From: Nanobdellota archaeon
GTDB taxonomy: Archaea; Nanobdellota; Nanobdellia; SCGC-AAA011-G17; GW2011-AR17
Direction: 5' to 3'
Assembly: GCA_018830945.1 (NCBI GenBank)
Contig: JAHJRD010000026.1
Location: forward strand, 1 to 36,138
DNA length: 36,138 nt
Part shown: positions 12,998-20,818 of the stretch, one piece after another
Layout: each line of letters opens with the position of its first letter
How positions within the stretch are numbered: position 1 is the first letter of the stretch
Notes under the pieces: generated by a model
What the model was told of the DNA's origin: nothing
The model's input: the letters and a program-made list of their open reading frames with translations, nothing else
The model's database searches: none
Translations under genes and position numbers: made by a program

Positions 12998-14241
12998 GCA
13001 ACAAGGTAATTATGATTAGCTTTCTTAATCTTAACAAGAACTCTCTGCCCTAATTCAAACTTTCCCTTAACCGCAACAGGCACGTAAGAACCCGTTCTCC
13101 CCAAATAAGAATTATCCTTTCCTTTTTCATCAATCAATACAAGCACCTCTCTTCCAACTGCCTTTTTCTTTTCTTCCAAAGAAAGCTTTTGAAACACTTC
13201 CAGCATTGCATCGCACCTTTCCCTTAAAACCTCGCTCCGCAACTGCTTCATCAGCCCTGCTTTTGTCTCAGGCATTGCCCAGTACCTGTTTAAATTCAGC
13301 ACAGAAGGCTTTACCTGCTTAATAATTGCTATTGACTGCCTGAAATCCTTCCCTGTTTCATAAGGAAACCCAACAATAATGTCTGTTGAGATTGTAATGT
13401 CAGGCAATTCTTTTCGTATGCCCTCAACAATTGAAACAAACTCATTAGCAGTATACTTCCTGTTCATGTCCTTAAGAACATTATTACTTCCGGCTTGTAT
13501 TGGAATATGCAAAAATCTGAACATCTTCTCATTTTTAAAACAAGAAACAAGCTCTTTCAAATACTTCTTAACAAACTGCGGATTAGCCATTCCAAGCCTT
13601 ACTTTGAAATTGCCATCAATACCACAAACTGCTTTTAACAATGAAGGCAAATCACTTCCAATATCCATGCCATAGCATCCAGTGTCCTGCGCAGTAAGCC
13701 ATATCTCTTTACAACCTTCCTTAACACATTCTTCAACTTCAGAAACAATATCATCAACAGCATAAGACAATAAATCACCTTTAATCGCCTTTACAGAGCA
13801 ATAAGAGCATGCGCCTAAACATCCAGTGCTTATAGGCACAATCCCAATTGCCTTATTCTTCCTTATCCTGGGCATGCGCGGCTTTTTAACTGCTTTCTTC
13901 TCAATAACCTCAATCCTTTCACCATTCAGCAGCTTTTCAACAGCAGAACAAACCAATGCAATGTTGTGCGTGCTTACAATTGATGCAGACGGAAGCTCTT
14001 TTCTTATCTTTTCAATCATGTAAGAAGGAATGCAGCCTGCAAGAATCACTCGTTCTTTTGCTTTTTTTGCAGCATTCATTCCCTTGTTAAAGCTAGGGCC
14101 TTTCACATTGCACACGCTAATTATTGCAATATCCTCATTAGAATCAACAATCTCATGCCCTGCTTCTTTCAACAAGCCTGCCATTATCTCTGACTCAGCC
14201 AGGTTATTGCTGCATCCGAATGCAATCAACTTAATTCTCAT
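12994..14241 (-). CDS. mtaB: tRNA t6A37 methylthiotransferase
   Basis: Radical-SAM enzyme of the MtaB/CDKAL1 group that inserts a methylthio group at C2 of t6A37 in tRNAs reading ANN codons. The 415-aa protein has the three N-terminal auxiliary-cluster cysteines (about C10, C44, C70), the radical-SAM CxxxCxxC (GCLGACSYCS; C141, C145, C148), HIPIQAGSNNVLKDMNRKY, and a C-terminal TRAM domain (GRTGSYVPV to the end). ATG 14241 is preferred over the TTG/GTG starts at 14253 and 14250 because GGTGA lies in front of it. It begins 1 nt after the stop of the ThiI-like gene, so both are one operon for tRNA modification. The adjacent tRNA-Ile(UAU) would be a natural t6A substrate (inference). Confidence 0.88.
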   Translation of the reverse strand: MRIKLIAFGCSNNLAESEIMAGLLKEAGHEIVDSNEDIAIISVCNVKGPSFNKGMNAAKKAKERVILAGCIPSYMIEKIRKELPSASIVSTHNIALVCSAVEKLLNGERIEVIEKKAVKKPRMPRIRKNKAIGIVPISTGCLGACSYCSVKAIKGDLLSYAVDDIVSEVEECVKEGCKEIWLTAQDTGCYGMDIGSDLPSLLKAVCGIDGNFKVRLGMANPQFVKKYLKELVSCFKNEKMFRFLHIPIQAGSNNVLKDMNRKYTANEFVSIVEGIRKELPDITISTDIIVGFPYETGKDFRQSIAIIKQVKPSVLNLNRYWAMPETKAGLMKQLRSEVLRERCDAMLEVFQKLSLEEKKKAVGREVLVLIDEKGKDNSYLGRTGSYVPVAVKGKFELGQRVLVKIKKANHNYLVA

Positions 14242-14242
14242 C

Positions 14243-15028
14243 TTATTCACCAATCAAAGGCCGCAGCACTGGTATTGAATATTCTCTTTTCTTCAGTGTT
14301 TCAAGGGTGTCAGAAACAACAACCGCCTCTGCATCTTTTGGCATTTTATCAAGAACCTGCATCCTGAAGCCATAAGCATATTTTTCAATCTCCTTTAAAT
14401 CAACATCTGCCTTTTTCACAAAAACAACCTCGCATCCCCTTTTCATCATAAGCAAGGCAGCCCTTACTGCATTCTTGTCTTCAACCAAAACAGCAACTTT
14501 CCCGCTGACTCCTATGGGAAGCCCGCCTGGGCCTTTTAGTGTCTTATTAAAAACATATGCTTTTCCATTAAACAATTCAATGCCTATTTCCACATCAGGA
14601 TTCTTCAGGTCAACCTTTGCATTTGTCTTTTCCGCTATAAAAGCCCCAATCTCTGTGTTCATTTCAATGGATGTTCCAAGCAGCTTTTCAAGCCTGTGCG
14701 CGGCAACCTTAAAGCTGCCTTCTGAGTAATGCTTTAACGCCTCCTGCTTAATCTTTTCAATGTCAGCTTCCATTTCAACAGCAGGGCTTATTGAAACAAT
14801 GCCAAACACATATGCAAGGCATTCGCAATTATCATTGCTGTAAACAATAATCCTTCCTCTTAGTCTTTTTATCTCGCCAAAAGCAATATTGTTCATCTTA
14901 AGGCAGGTTTTTATGTTTTTCACAAGCTGCTTTTCAAAATCATTCCTGTTCGCGCCTTTCAGCGCTATTTCCCCGTATCTTACAATTATGGTATTATGCA
15001 TTGTCGTTTCACTATGCTCCCAGAGCAT
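14243..15028 (-). CDS. ThiI-like THUMP protein with degenerate PP-loop
   Basis: 261-aa relative of the tRNA 4-thiouridine synthetase ThiI. The N-terminal ferredoxin-like start (IIVRYGEIALKGANRNDFEK) and THUMP domain (about 60-165) are intact, as is the linker GGLPIGVSGKV. Where ThiI has the ATP-pyrophosphatase motif SGGxDS, this protein has VEDKNA, aligned without a gap between GKVAVL and LLMMKRG. The domain is also shortened, ending in VLRPLIGE, which corresponds to the LRPL segment of ThiI; the catalytic-Cys part is gone. It should bind tRNA but cannot adenylate. The start at 15028 fits the TATA at 15051-15060 (leaderless); ATG 15001 (MHNTIIVRYG) fits the family N-terminus better and is the alternative. 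Confidence 0.75.
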   Translation of the reverse strand: MLWEHSETTMHNTIIVRYGEIALKGANRNDFEKQLVKNIKTCLKMNNIAFGEIKRLRGRIIVYSNDNCECLAYVFGIVSISPAVEMEADIEKIKQEALKHYSEGSFKVAAHRLEKLLGTSIEMNTEIGAFIAEKTNAKVDLKNPDVEIGIELFNGKAYVFNKTLKGPGGLPIGVSGKVAVLVEDKNAVRAALLMMKRGCEVVFVKKADVDLKEIEKYAYGFRMQVLDKMPKDAEAVVVSDTLETLKKREYSIPVLRPLIGE

Positions 15029-15061
15029 ATAACCTGAGAAAAAAGCATCCTTTAAAAAGCT

Positions 15062-16009
15062 TTAGTGAAGAGCAAGCTCCATCATTTTCACGAGAAGCTG
15101 GCTGTGGTCCATCCCTCTTACTGCAGCTGCCTTGACAAAATCAGATTCTCCTGCAATATAGCAGTTTGGATTGACATCAATCACATAAACATTATTATTC
15201 TCATCAACCCTTACATCCGCTGTTGCATATCCCCTGCAGCCAAGGGCCTTGAATGCTCCGGTTGCGGCATTCTCAATTTTTTTCTTAAGCTCCTCATCAA
15301 CCTTGGCAGCGACAAATGAATCAGTGTTCTTGTAGAGATTGCTGTTCTTGCTCCACTTTGCCTTGTATGAAAGCATCTTTGGCTTGCCTTCTTTAAGGTT
15401 TTCAGGAAAGTCAATCTCAAGCATTGGAAGCGCTTCAGGCTCACTGTTGCCAAGCATTGGAATGCAGAATTCCCTTGAAGGAATAAATCTTTCGACAAGC
15501 GCCTTGCATTTATTTTCTTCCATTACCTGCTTTATCATCTTTCTCATATCTTCCTCATTAAAGACAACATTGTCAACTTCAATGCCTTCGCTTGCGTGCC
15601 CGTATTCCGGCTTTACAATTACAGGGGTTTCAAGGCTCATCTTTAATTCCTCTTCTCCTGTCTCAAAAACCTGAAACTCAGGCGTAGGAATATTATTTTT
15701 TAATAAAAGATTCTTTATGTTTAGCTTGCTCAGGCTTGTCAGTATTGTTTCTGCAGTGTTTCCTGTGCACGGAACATTTGCTTTTTTTGCCATCTCTGGT
15801 ATAATCACTTCATCTCTCATGTCATCAAAGCCGTCGCAGAGATTGAATACCAAATCATAATCAGAAACATTAATATCTTTGCCTTTATCATAAATCATTG
15901 CGGTTATCTCGTGCCCGCTTTTCTTCATCTCACTGATAATGCCTTTGTCAACAGGCCAGAACTGTTCGTCAGTGTCTGACTTTGAGCAGCATAACGTTAA
16001 TACTTTCAT
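15062..16009 (-). CDS. D-alanine-D-alanine ligase-like ATP-grasp enzyme
   Basis: 315-aa ATP-grasp ligase related to Ddl. Visible: the N-terminal domain ending DYDLVFNLCDGF, the CTGNTAETILTSLSKLNIK stretch (like the TG...A...DK of Ddl), PVIVKPEYGHASEGI (ATP-grasp lysine and glycine loop), VERFIPSREFCIPMLGN, and the metal-binding DVNPNCYI near the end. The substrate is not necessarily D-Ala: archaea lacking murein often carry such ligases for other amino-acid or peptide couplings. A Shine-Dalgarno AGAGG precedes ATG 16009. The TATA for the ThiI-like gene directly follows its stop. The 247-nt gap upstream (16010-16256) is AT-rich with T-tracts and no gene. Confidence 0.75.
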   Translation of the reverse strand: MKVLTLCCSKSDTDEQFWPVDKGIISEMKKSGHEITAMIYDKGKDINVSDYDLVFNLCDGFDDMRDEVIIPEMAKKANVPCTGNTAETILTSLSKLNIKNLLLKNNIPTPEFQVFETGEEELKMSLETPVIVKPEYGHASEGIEVDNVVFNEEDMRKMIKQVMEENKCKALVERFIPSREFCIPMLGNSEPEALPMLEIDFPENLKEGKPKMLSYKAKWSKNSNLYKNTDSFVAAKVDEELKKKIENAATGAFKALGCRGYATADVRVDENNNVYVIDVNPNCYIAGESDFVKAAAVRGMDHSQLLVKMMELALH

Positions 16010-16256
16010 TTTGCCTCTGAAATCATATTTTGTTTTCTTAATTTAATTTTTCTTTTGTGCGGTTTTGAACCCCGTCGTCAAATTTTATGAAATAATTTCA
16101 CTTTATTTCTGTGTTTTATTAGCATTTTGTAATATTTAAACGTTTCTTTTTTTCGGAATCCCTGAAAAAATTTTGCAAAACCTGAAATTTTTTTGTTTTG
16201 AAAGAAAAAAATTTATCAAAGCTGAAATTATTGTACCCATTTATGCCTTGTTCCCA

Positions 16257-17564
16257 TTATTTGGTTTGAAGAATTTGAAAGCAAGAGCAATCGTCTTCCT
16301 GAAACTGCATTCTCTTGCTTATCGCAGCCCTGTATGCGGATGAATCAGGAAACTCTTCGCTCGAAACTCCGTTGATTATTTGCCTGGCGTGTATCCTTGC
16401 AGCATCAAGGCATATCTCTTCAATGTCCCTTCCTGACATTTCCTTTGACATCTTTGCAAGCCAATCTGATTCTTCACCGCCAATGTGCCCCGCATAATGC
16501 CTGAATATTTGCGCCCTCTCTGCTTCTCTGGGCAGCCGGAAATCTATTATGTTATTGCCAAACCTGCTTATCAGCGCATTGTCCAGGTCATCCCGCTTGT
16601 TTGTCGCGCCTATTATCATGGTATTATCTTTTGATGAAAACCCTTGTATGTGCCTCAGCAATACTGAAAGGAGCCGCCTTGTTGCCTCGTGCATGTTCTT
16701 GTCCCTTGCTGTTGCAAGCGAATCTATCTCGTCAAGGAATATCATGCATCTTTCAAATTCAGAAGACCATTTGAATATTGAGCTCAATATCTGTTCAGAT
16801 TCGCCGTACCAATAGCTCATCATTGACTCTATAGGGATATATACAAGGTTTGTTGCTGTTTCGTATGCAATTACCTTTGCCATCGTTGTCTTGCCTGTTC
16901 CCGGCGGCCCTGAGAACAGCACTGCTTTTGGCAAAAGATTCCTAAGCCCTGTCCTTTCCTCAAGCCCTTTGTAAACATCAGGGTGCTTGAACGGAAGAAT
17001 CACTGCATCCTCGACAAGCTGCTTTACATCCTCATATCCTGCAATGGAATCAAAAGTGTATTTTTCATCCGGCTTGTAAAGAACTGCGCCAAGCTTGCCA
17101 AGAGCTTTTTCAGGAGTCATCTTCTTAGGCATTTTTTCCGGCAGCGCCATCTTTGCTATTATTTTCAGCATTGCCTGCAGTTCGATATCATTGAAATCCC
17201 TTATCCTTGAAAATACAACTGTGTCATTTAATTCCTCGCGAAACCTGCTTTCAGGCCTTAATGTGACTGAAAAATACTTGTTTTTCTGCTCTTCTGCATC
17301 TTTTCCATAGGCGTGCTTATTGCCTACTGAAACGCTATAGCCAAATCCGCAGTCGATTGCCAAATCTCGCCTGTAAACGCTGCTCATTATGTCTGCAATG
17401 TCTGTAAGAAACCCCCTGCCTGCTGCAGTCAAAAATATGACTTCTATATCGCCTTCCTCATATTTAAATTCCGGCATTGAAACAGGCAGTGTTTCCGCTT
17501 TTGTTGCCTTGGTTATCTCTTCAAGGCAGTTGTTTACAGCCTGCTTGACTTTTTCGAATTCCAT
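16257..17564 (-). CDS. AAA ATPase (Cdc48/spastin-like, single AAA module)
   Basis: 435-aa protein. An N-terminal domain (about 1-165) is unassigned and includes an EVIFLTAAGRGFLTDIAD stretch. The AAA module has Walker A GPPGTGKTT (about 219-227), Walker B MIFLDEID (about 274-281), an ATNKRDDLDNALISRFGN sensor/arginine-finger region and a C-terminal helical lid. Such enzymes use ATP to unfold or remodel proteins; the substrate is unknown. ATG 17564 (MEFEKVKQ) is preferred over the longer frame to 17675, because the TATA box at about 17605-17613 (TTTATATAT) lies inside that extension and gives a short leader of about 20 nt. It is divergent from nrdJ. Confidence 0.78.
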   Translation of the reverse strand: MEFEKVKQAVNNCLEEITKATKAETLPVSMPEFKYEEGDIEVIFLTAAGRGFLTDIADIMSSVYRRDLAIDCGFGYSVSVGNKHAYGKDAEEQKNKYFSVTLRPESRFREELNDTVVFSRIRDFNDIELQAMLKIIAKMALPEKMPKKMTPEKALGKLGAVLYKPDEKYTFDSIAGYEDVKQLVEDAVILPFKHPDVYKGLEERTGLRNLLPKAVLFSGPPGTGKTTMAKVIAYETATNLVYIPIESMMSYWYGESEQILSSIFKWSSEFERCMIFLDEIDSLATARDKNMHEATRRLLSVLLRHIQGFSSKDNTMIIGATNKRDDLDNALISRFGNNIIDFRLPREAERAQIFRHYAGHIGGEESDWLAKMSKEMSGRDIEEICLDAARIHARQIINGVSSEEFPDSSAYRAAISKRMQFQEDDCSCFQILQTK

Positions 17565-17701
17565 TTTTATCCCATGGTATATCCCTTTGTCAGAAATAGC
17601 TGATATATAAAGTTTATTGTTGTGCTGCACACTACCCCCCTTATTCCAAAGCAAGTGCACGAAATAATAGGGCAAGAGCCATTTTTTATGGTAAACAGCA
17701 A

Positions 17702-17711
17702 ACTTTTTATA
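17702..17711 (+). promoter_or_regulatory. nrdJ promoter TATA box
   Basis: CTTTTTATAC region about 25 nt before ATG 17732, predicting a leaderless mRNA; there is no Shine-Dalgarno in front of the start. Confidence 0.55.
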
Positions 17712-17731
17712 CGTTCCAATACATTATCTCT

Positions 17732-19417
17732 ATGAAAAAGATGGTGCTTTTGAGTGAAAATGCAAGGCTTGTGCTTGAAACAAGGTATCTTAAAAAGAAC
17801 AGCAAGGGGAAAGTAATTGAAAGCCCTGAGCAGATGTTTAAAAGAGTTGCAAAAGCTGTTTCATTGCCTGATAAAAAATACAGGCAGAATCCAAAAACAG
17901 CGGAAAAAGAGTTCTATGATATAATGTCAGAGCTGAAATTCCTTCCTAACTCGCCAACGCTGATGAATGCAGGCACTGAAAAGCAGATGCTTTCAGCTTG
18001 CTTTGTGCTGCCGATAGAAGATTCGCTGGAATCTATCTTTACTACATTAAAGAGCATGGCATTAATTGAGCAGGTTGGCGGCGGAGTTGGGTTTAATTTT
18101 TCTGCATTAAGAAGCAAAGGCTCAATGGTCGGCTCAACCCATGGAGTGGCCTCTGGGCCTGTCAGCTTTATGCGCATTTATGACGAGGCGACTGACGTTA
18201 TAAAGCAGGGCTCGAGAAGAAGGGGCGCTATGATGGGGATACTTAATGCGAATCATCCTGACATTGAAGAGTTTATTACAGCAAAGCAAAAAGGCGATAT
18301 CTTGAATAATTTTAATTTATCAGTAGCGGTAACAGATTCTTTCATGAAAAAATCAAATAATTCAAAGCTTTTCAGGCAAATAGCAGAAAATGCATGGGGT
18401 TCTGGAGACCCTGGATTGGTTTTCATTGATGAGATTAACAGGAAGCATCCGCTTAAGGAGAAAGTGGAATCTTTGAATCCCTGTGGAGAGGTTGCGTTAT
18501 TACCTTACGAATCCTGCAATCTCGGCTCAATAAACCTTTCAAAGTTTGTAAAAAATAACAAGGTTGATTTTGAGGAATTGAAAAAGACAATACACACTGC
18601 AGTGCATTTCCTTGACAATGTGATTGACGCAAACAAGTTTCCATTGAAAGAGACAGAAATAATAACAAAAGCAAACAGGAAGATTGGGCTTGGAGTGATG
18701 GGCTTTGCAGAGATGCTTATACAGCTGAACAGTGCTTATGACTCTGACGAGGCTGTCGCATTTGCAGGAAAGCTCATGAAGTTCATAAGAAAAGAGGCAG
18801 AGGATGCGTCTTTTGGGCTTGCAAAGAAAAGGGGCGCTTTCCCAAATTTCAAAAAAAGCAAATTAAAAAGGAAATTAAGGAATGCAACAGTCACTTCAAT
18901 CGCGCCGACAGGCGCAATATCAATCATTGCAGGCACTTCATCAGGCATAGAGCCTTTGTTTGCAGTATCTTTTGTCAGGGAAGTGCTTGACAATAAAAAA
19001 CTGCCTGAGACAAACCCGCTTTTTGAAAAGATTGCAAAAGGGCGCGGGTTTTACAGCAGAGGATTAATGGAAGAAATCAATAAATGGGGAAGCGTGCAGA
19101 AGCTTAATATTCCTGCTGACGTTAAAAGATTGTTTGTCACAGCGCATGAGATAAAGCCTCAATGGCATGTCAAGATACAGGCGGCTTTTCAAAACCATGT
19201 TGGCAATGCAGTCTCAAAAACAGTAAATCTTCCTAGCAATGCATCAATAGAAGATGTAATGGCTGTTTATTTATTAGCATGGAAAATGAAATGCAAGGGA
19301 ATAACTGTTTACAGGTACGGAAGCAGGAAAGAGCAGGTATTGTATGCAGGAAACAATGAAATAAAGGTGCACCATGAGTTTGCAGGCGGGTGCCTGAAAG
19401 GGGAGTGCAGTTTTTAG
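17732..19417 (+). CDS. nrdJ: Adenosylcobalamin-dependent (class II) ribonucleotide reductase
   Basis: Reduces ribonucleotides to deoxyribonucleotides using a cobalamin-generated thiyl radical; works with or without oxygen. The 561-aa protein is compact. Key residues are visible: C90 (SACFVLP) and C262 (ESCNLGSIN) as the reducing pair, and N249-P-C251-G-E253 as the radical-site finger loop. Later signatures are NRKIGLGVMGFAEML and SIAPTGAISIIAGTSSGIEP. The C-terminal GGCLKGECSF supplies the shuttle cysteines. No N-terminal ATP-cone is present. The context strongly supports class II: the next gene is a corrinoid adenosyltransferase. The start is leaderless from the TATA at about 17702. Confidence 0.93.
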   Translation: MKKMVLLSENARLVLETRYLKKNSKGKVIESPEQMFKRVAKAVSLPDKKYRQNPKTAEKEFYDIMSELKFLPNSPTLMNAGTEKQMLSACFVLPIEDSLESIFTTLKSMALIEQVGGGVGFNFSALRSKGSMVGSTHGVASGPVSFMRIYDEATDVIKQGSRRRGAMMGILNANHPDIEEFITAKQKGDILNNFNLSVAVTDSFMKKSNNSKLFRQIAENAWGSGDPGLVFIDEINRKHPLKEKVESLNPCGEVALLPYESCNLGSINLSKFVKNNKVDFEELKKTIHTAVHFLDNVIDANKFPLKETEIITKANRKIGLGVMGFAEMLIQLNSAYDSDEAVAFAGKLMKFIRKEAEDASFGLAKKRGAFPNFKKSKLKRKLRNATVTSIAPTGAISIIAGTSSGIEPLFAVSFVREVLDNKKLPETNPLFEKIAKGRGFYSRGLMEEINKWGSVQKLNIPADVKRLFVTAHEIKPQWHVKIQAAFQNHVGNAVSKTVNLPSNASIEDVMAVYLLAWKMKCKGITVYRYGSRKEQVLYAGNNEIKVHHEFAGGCLKGECSF

Positions 19418-19476
19418 GAGCAAGCTGCAGACAGCTTGAGCATCAGGGGAGCATGCGCTTTGCTTAGCTCCTAAAA
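19412..19476 (+). promoter_or_regulatory. Structured intercistronic element between nrdJ and the adenosyltransferase gene
   Basis: TTTTAGGAGC (19412-19421), which includes the nrdJ stop codon, pairs perfectly with GCTCCTAAAA (19467-19476). Inside, CAAGCTG (19421-19427) pairs with CAGCTTG (19432-19438), and AGCA (19439-19442) can pair with TGCT (19461-19464), giving a three-way-junction-like fold. The Shine-Dalgarno of the next gene (AAAGGAG) starts about a dozen nt later. It lacks the size and motifs of a known cobalamin riboswitch. It may set the ratio of the two products or be a processing site. Confidence 0.55.
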
Positions 19477-19503
19477 GCAGACGGAAAAAAGGAGAGAACA
19501 AAA

Positions 19504-20010
19504 ATGAAAGGGAATATCTTTTTGATTACAGGAAACGGAGCTGGAAAAACAACGGCTGCATTAGGCGCTGCTTTAAGGGCATGCGGGCACAAGCAAAGCG
19601 TTCTCATGGTGCAGTTCATGAAAGGTCGTAAGGATATTGGAGAATTTAAAATACAAAAGCAATTGAAGACATTTAAGGTTTACCAGTTTGGGAGAAAGCA
19701 GTTTGTTGATTTAAAGCATCCTGAGCTTGAGGATATGAAAAAAGCGCAGGAAGGGCTTGAGTTTGTAAGGAAGATTAAGAAATATCCAGAAGTTTTAATT
19801 CTTGATGAGGTAAATCTTGCAATATCAACAGGAATGTTAAAAGCAGAGGAAGTGATTGCTGTATTAAAGAAAATCCCTGCAAGGTGTTCTGTTTTCATCA
19901 CAGGCAGGTATGCATCTCCAAAGTTAATGGAATATGCTGATTACGTGAATGAAATACTTCTTTTGAAAGCGCCTAAAGAGATAAAGACAAGGAAAGGAAT
20001 TGAGTTTTAG
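19504..20010 (+). CDS. Corrinoid (cob(I)alamin) adenosyltransferase, BtuR/CobO type
   Basis: 168-aa P-loop enzyme that transfers the adenosyl group of ATP to reduced corrinoid, producing adenosylcobalamin. Family signatures: the P-loop GNGAGKTTAALGAALRA (about 10-26), VLMVQFMKGRKDIGE, LILDEVNLAISTG (about 98-110) and FITGRYASPKLMEYADYV. The length is normal. It lies 86 nt behind nrdJ in the same direction with its own GGAG (19491-19494). The evident job is to make the cofactor for the class II reductase from salvaged corrinoid; no corrinoid biosynthesis genes are in the window. Confidence 0.9.
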   Translation: MKGNIFLITGNGAGKTTAALGAALRACGHKQSVLMVQFMKGRKDIGEFKIQKQLKTFKVYQFGRKQFVDLKHPELEDMKKAQEGLEFVRKIKKYPEVLILDEVNLAISTGMLKAEEVIAVLKKIPARCSVFITGRYASPKLMEYADYVNEILLLKAPKEIKTRKGIEF

Positions 20011-20045
20011 AAATAGAATTTAAAAAAAGAAAAAAAGAAAGAAGT

Positions 20046-20291
20046 TTATTTCCTTCTTCCGGGCTTTGCCATCTTGGCTCTTGAAGCATTCATCTGCTTG
20101 TCAACATAGTACAACCAGCCTGATTCTCTCTGAAGGCCGCACTTGTGGCAGACTTCCTGCTTTGGCTTGGCTTTCTTCTTGCCGCCGCCTCTTGCCATTT
20201 TAGCTTTTGCAAGGTTTCCCTTCTTATCGACGAAGTAAAGGAATCCTTTTTCTCTCTTCATTCCCGGATGTTTACATAAAACTTGTCCCAT
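20046..20291 (-). CDS. Small basic protein with two copies of a Cys / FLYFVDK motif
   Basis: 81-aa, Lys/Arg-rich protein built of two similar units: C-K-H-P-G-M-K-R-E-K-G-FLYFVDK...AKAKMA and CHKCGLQRESGWLYYVDK...SRAKMA, joined by a GGGKKKAKPK linker. The second unit has a CxxC knuckle and the first has C...H. The function is unknown to me; basic charge and repeats suggest nucleic-acid or ribosome binding (inference). ATG 20291 is chosen from the Shine-Dalgarno GGAGGTAAATAAA; the in-frame ATG at 20303 lies within that Shine-Dalgarno (ATGGAGG). It converges with the adenosyltransferase gene and is divergent from the next gene. Confidence 0.65.
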   Translation of the reverse strand: MGQVLCKHPGMKREKGFLYFVDKKGNLAKAKMARGGGKKKAKPKQEVCHKCGLQRESGWLYYVDKQMNASRAKMAKPGRRK

Positions 20292-20445
20292 TTTATTTAC
20301 CTCCATTTATACCCTCACAATCTTTGTTGTAAGGATACTGATATTGTGTGATAGGGGGTATATAAACTTTTCCGAGGTAGCGACGAGGGGGGGAGATGGC
20401 TGTTTCTTAGCAAAGCTTATAAAGGGGTTCTTGTTTCCAAGCCGG

Positions 20446-20643
20446 ATGGAAGACGTGCTTGAAACAATGGCTGAAATGGAAGTTGAGCTGAGGCCTTTTG
20501 AAAGCTTAGTTCTGACTGTTGAAAGAGGCGGCGAATCTGCTTATACAAGGCCACTGCCAAAGTATGAGCTGCCAAAGGTTAAGGAAAAGCCTGAGCCTGA
20601 ATGTGTTCTTGAGGATGATTTTAGAGGCTTTCCCAAGCTTTAA
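20446..20643 (+). CDS. Small acidic protein of unknown function
   Basis: 65-aa product (MEDVLETMAEMEVELRPFES...), acidic, with a Pro/Lys/Glu-rich C-terminal half and no recognised domain. The start is assigned by the promoter CAAAGCTTATAAAGG (20411-20425), whose TATA lies about 26 nt before ATG 20446, giving a leaderless mRNA; the frame is open further upstream to 20344, but that would start before the promoter. The promoter sequence nearly repeats that of acdB (CAAAGCTTAAAAAGG, 22374-22388). Confidence 0.5.
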   Translation: MEDVLETMAEMEVELRPFESLVLTVERGGESAYTRPLPKYELPKVKEKPEPECVLEDDFRGFPKL

Positions 20644-20676
20644 CCACTTGCCACTTGACAAACCCACGCGTACGCC

Positions 20677-20792
20677 TTTTATAGTATTCTGATATTTATC
20701 TTATTAAAGGTTAAGGGGGGCGGCTGCGGAACTCCCTCGAAAAAAGAGGTGCGGCCTGCCCTTACTCCTTCTTCTTTATGGTAAAAGAAGGA
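20677..20792 (+). promoter_or_regulatory. Promoter and long structured leader (or small RNA) before the DEDD exonuclease gene
   Basis: TTTTATAG (20677-20684) predicts transcription from about 20706, leaving about 110 nt before the coding start. The stretch folds into a long imperfect hairpin, GGGC-GGCTGCG (20718-20728) with TGCGGCC-T-GCCC (20750-20761) capped by CCTC/GAGG, and a perfect 8-bp hairpin TCCTTCTT/AAGAAGGA (20766-20773, 20785-20792). Most genes here have short or no leaders, so this is either a regulatory leader or a separate small RNA. No C/D or clear H/ACA boxes were found. Confidence 0.4.
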
Positions 20793-20818
20793 ACGCAACA
20801 TCGTGAAGTGACAAAGGG

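Noticed and set aside
19418-19503. Cobalamin riboswitch between nrdJ and the adenosyltransferase gene
   Set aside because: The region is too short and lacks the B12-box; only a local structured element is claimed.
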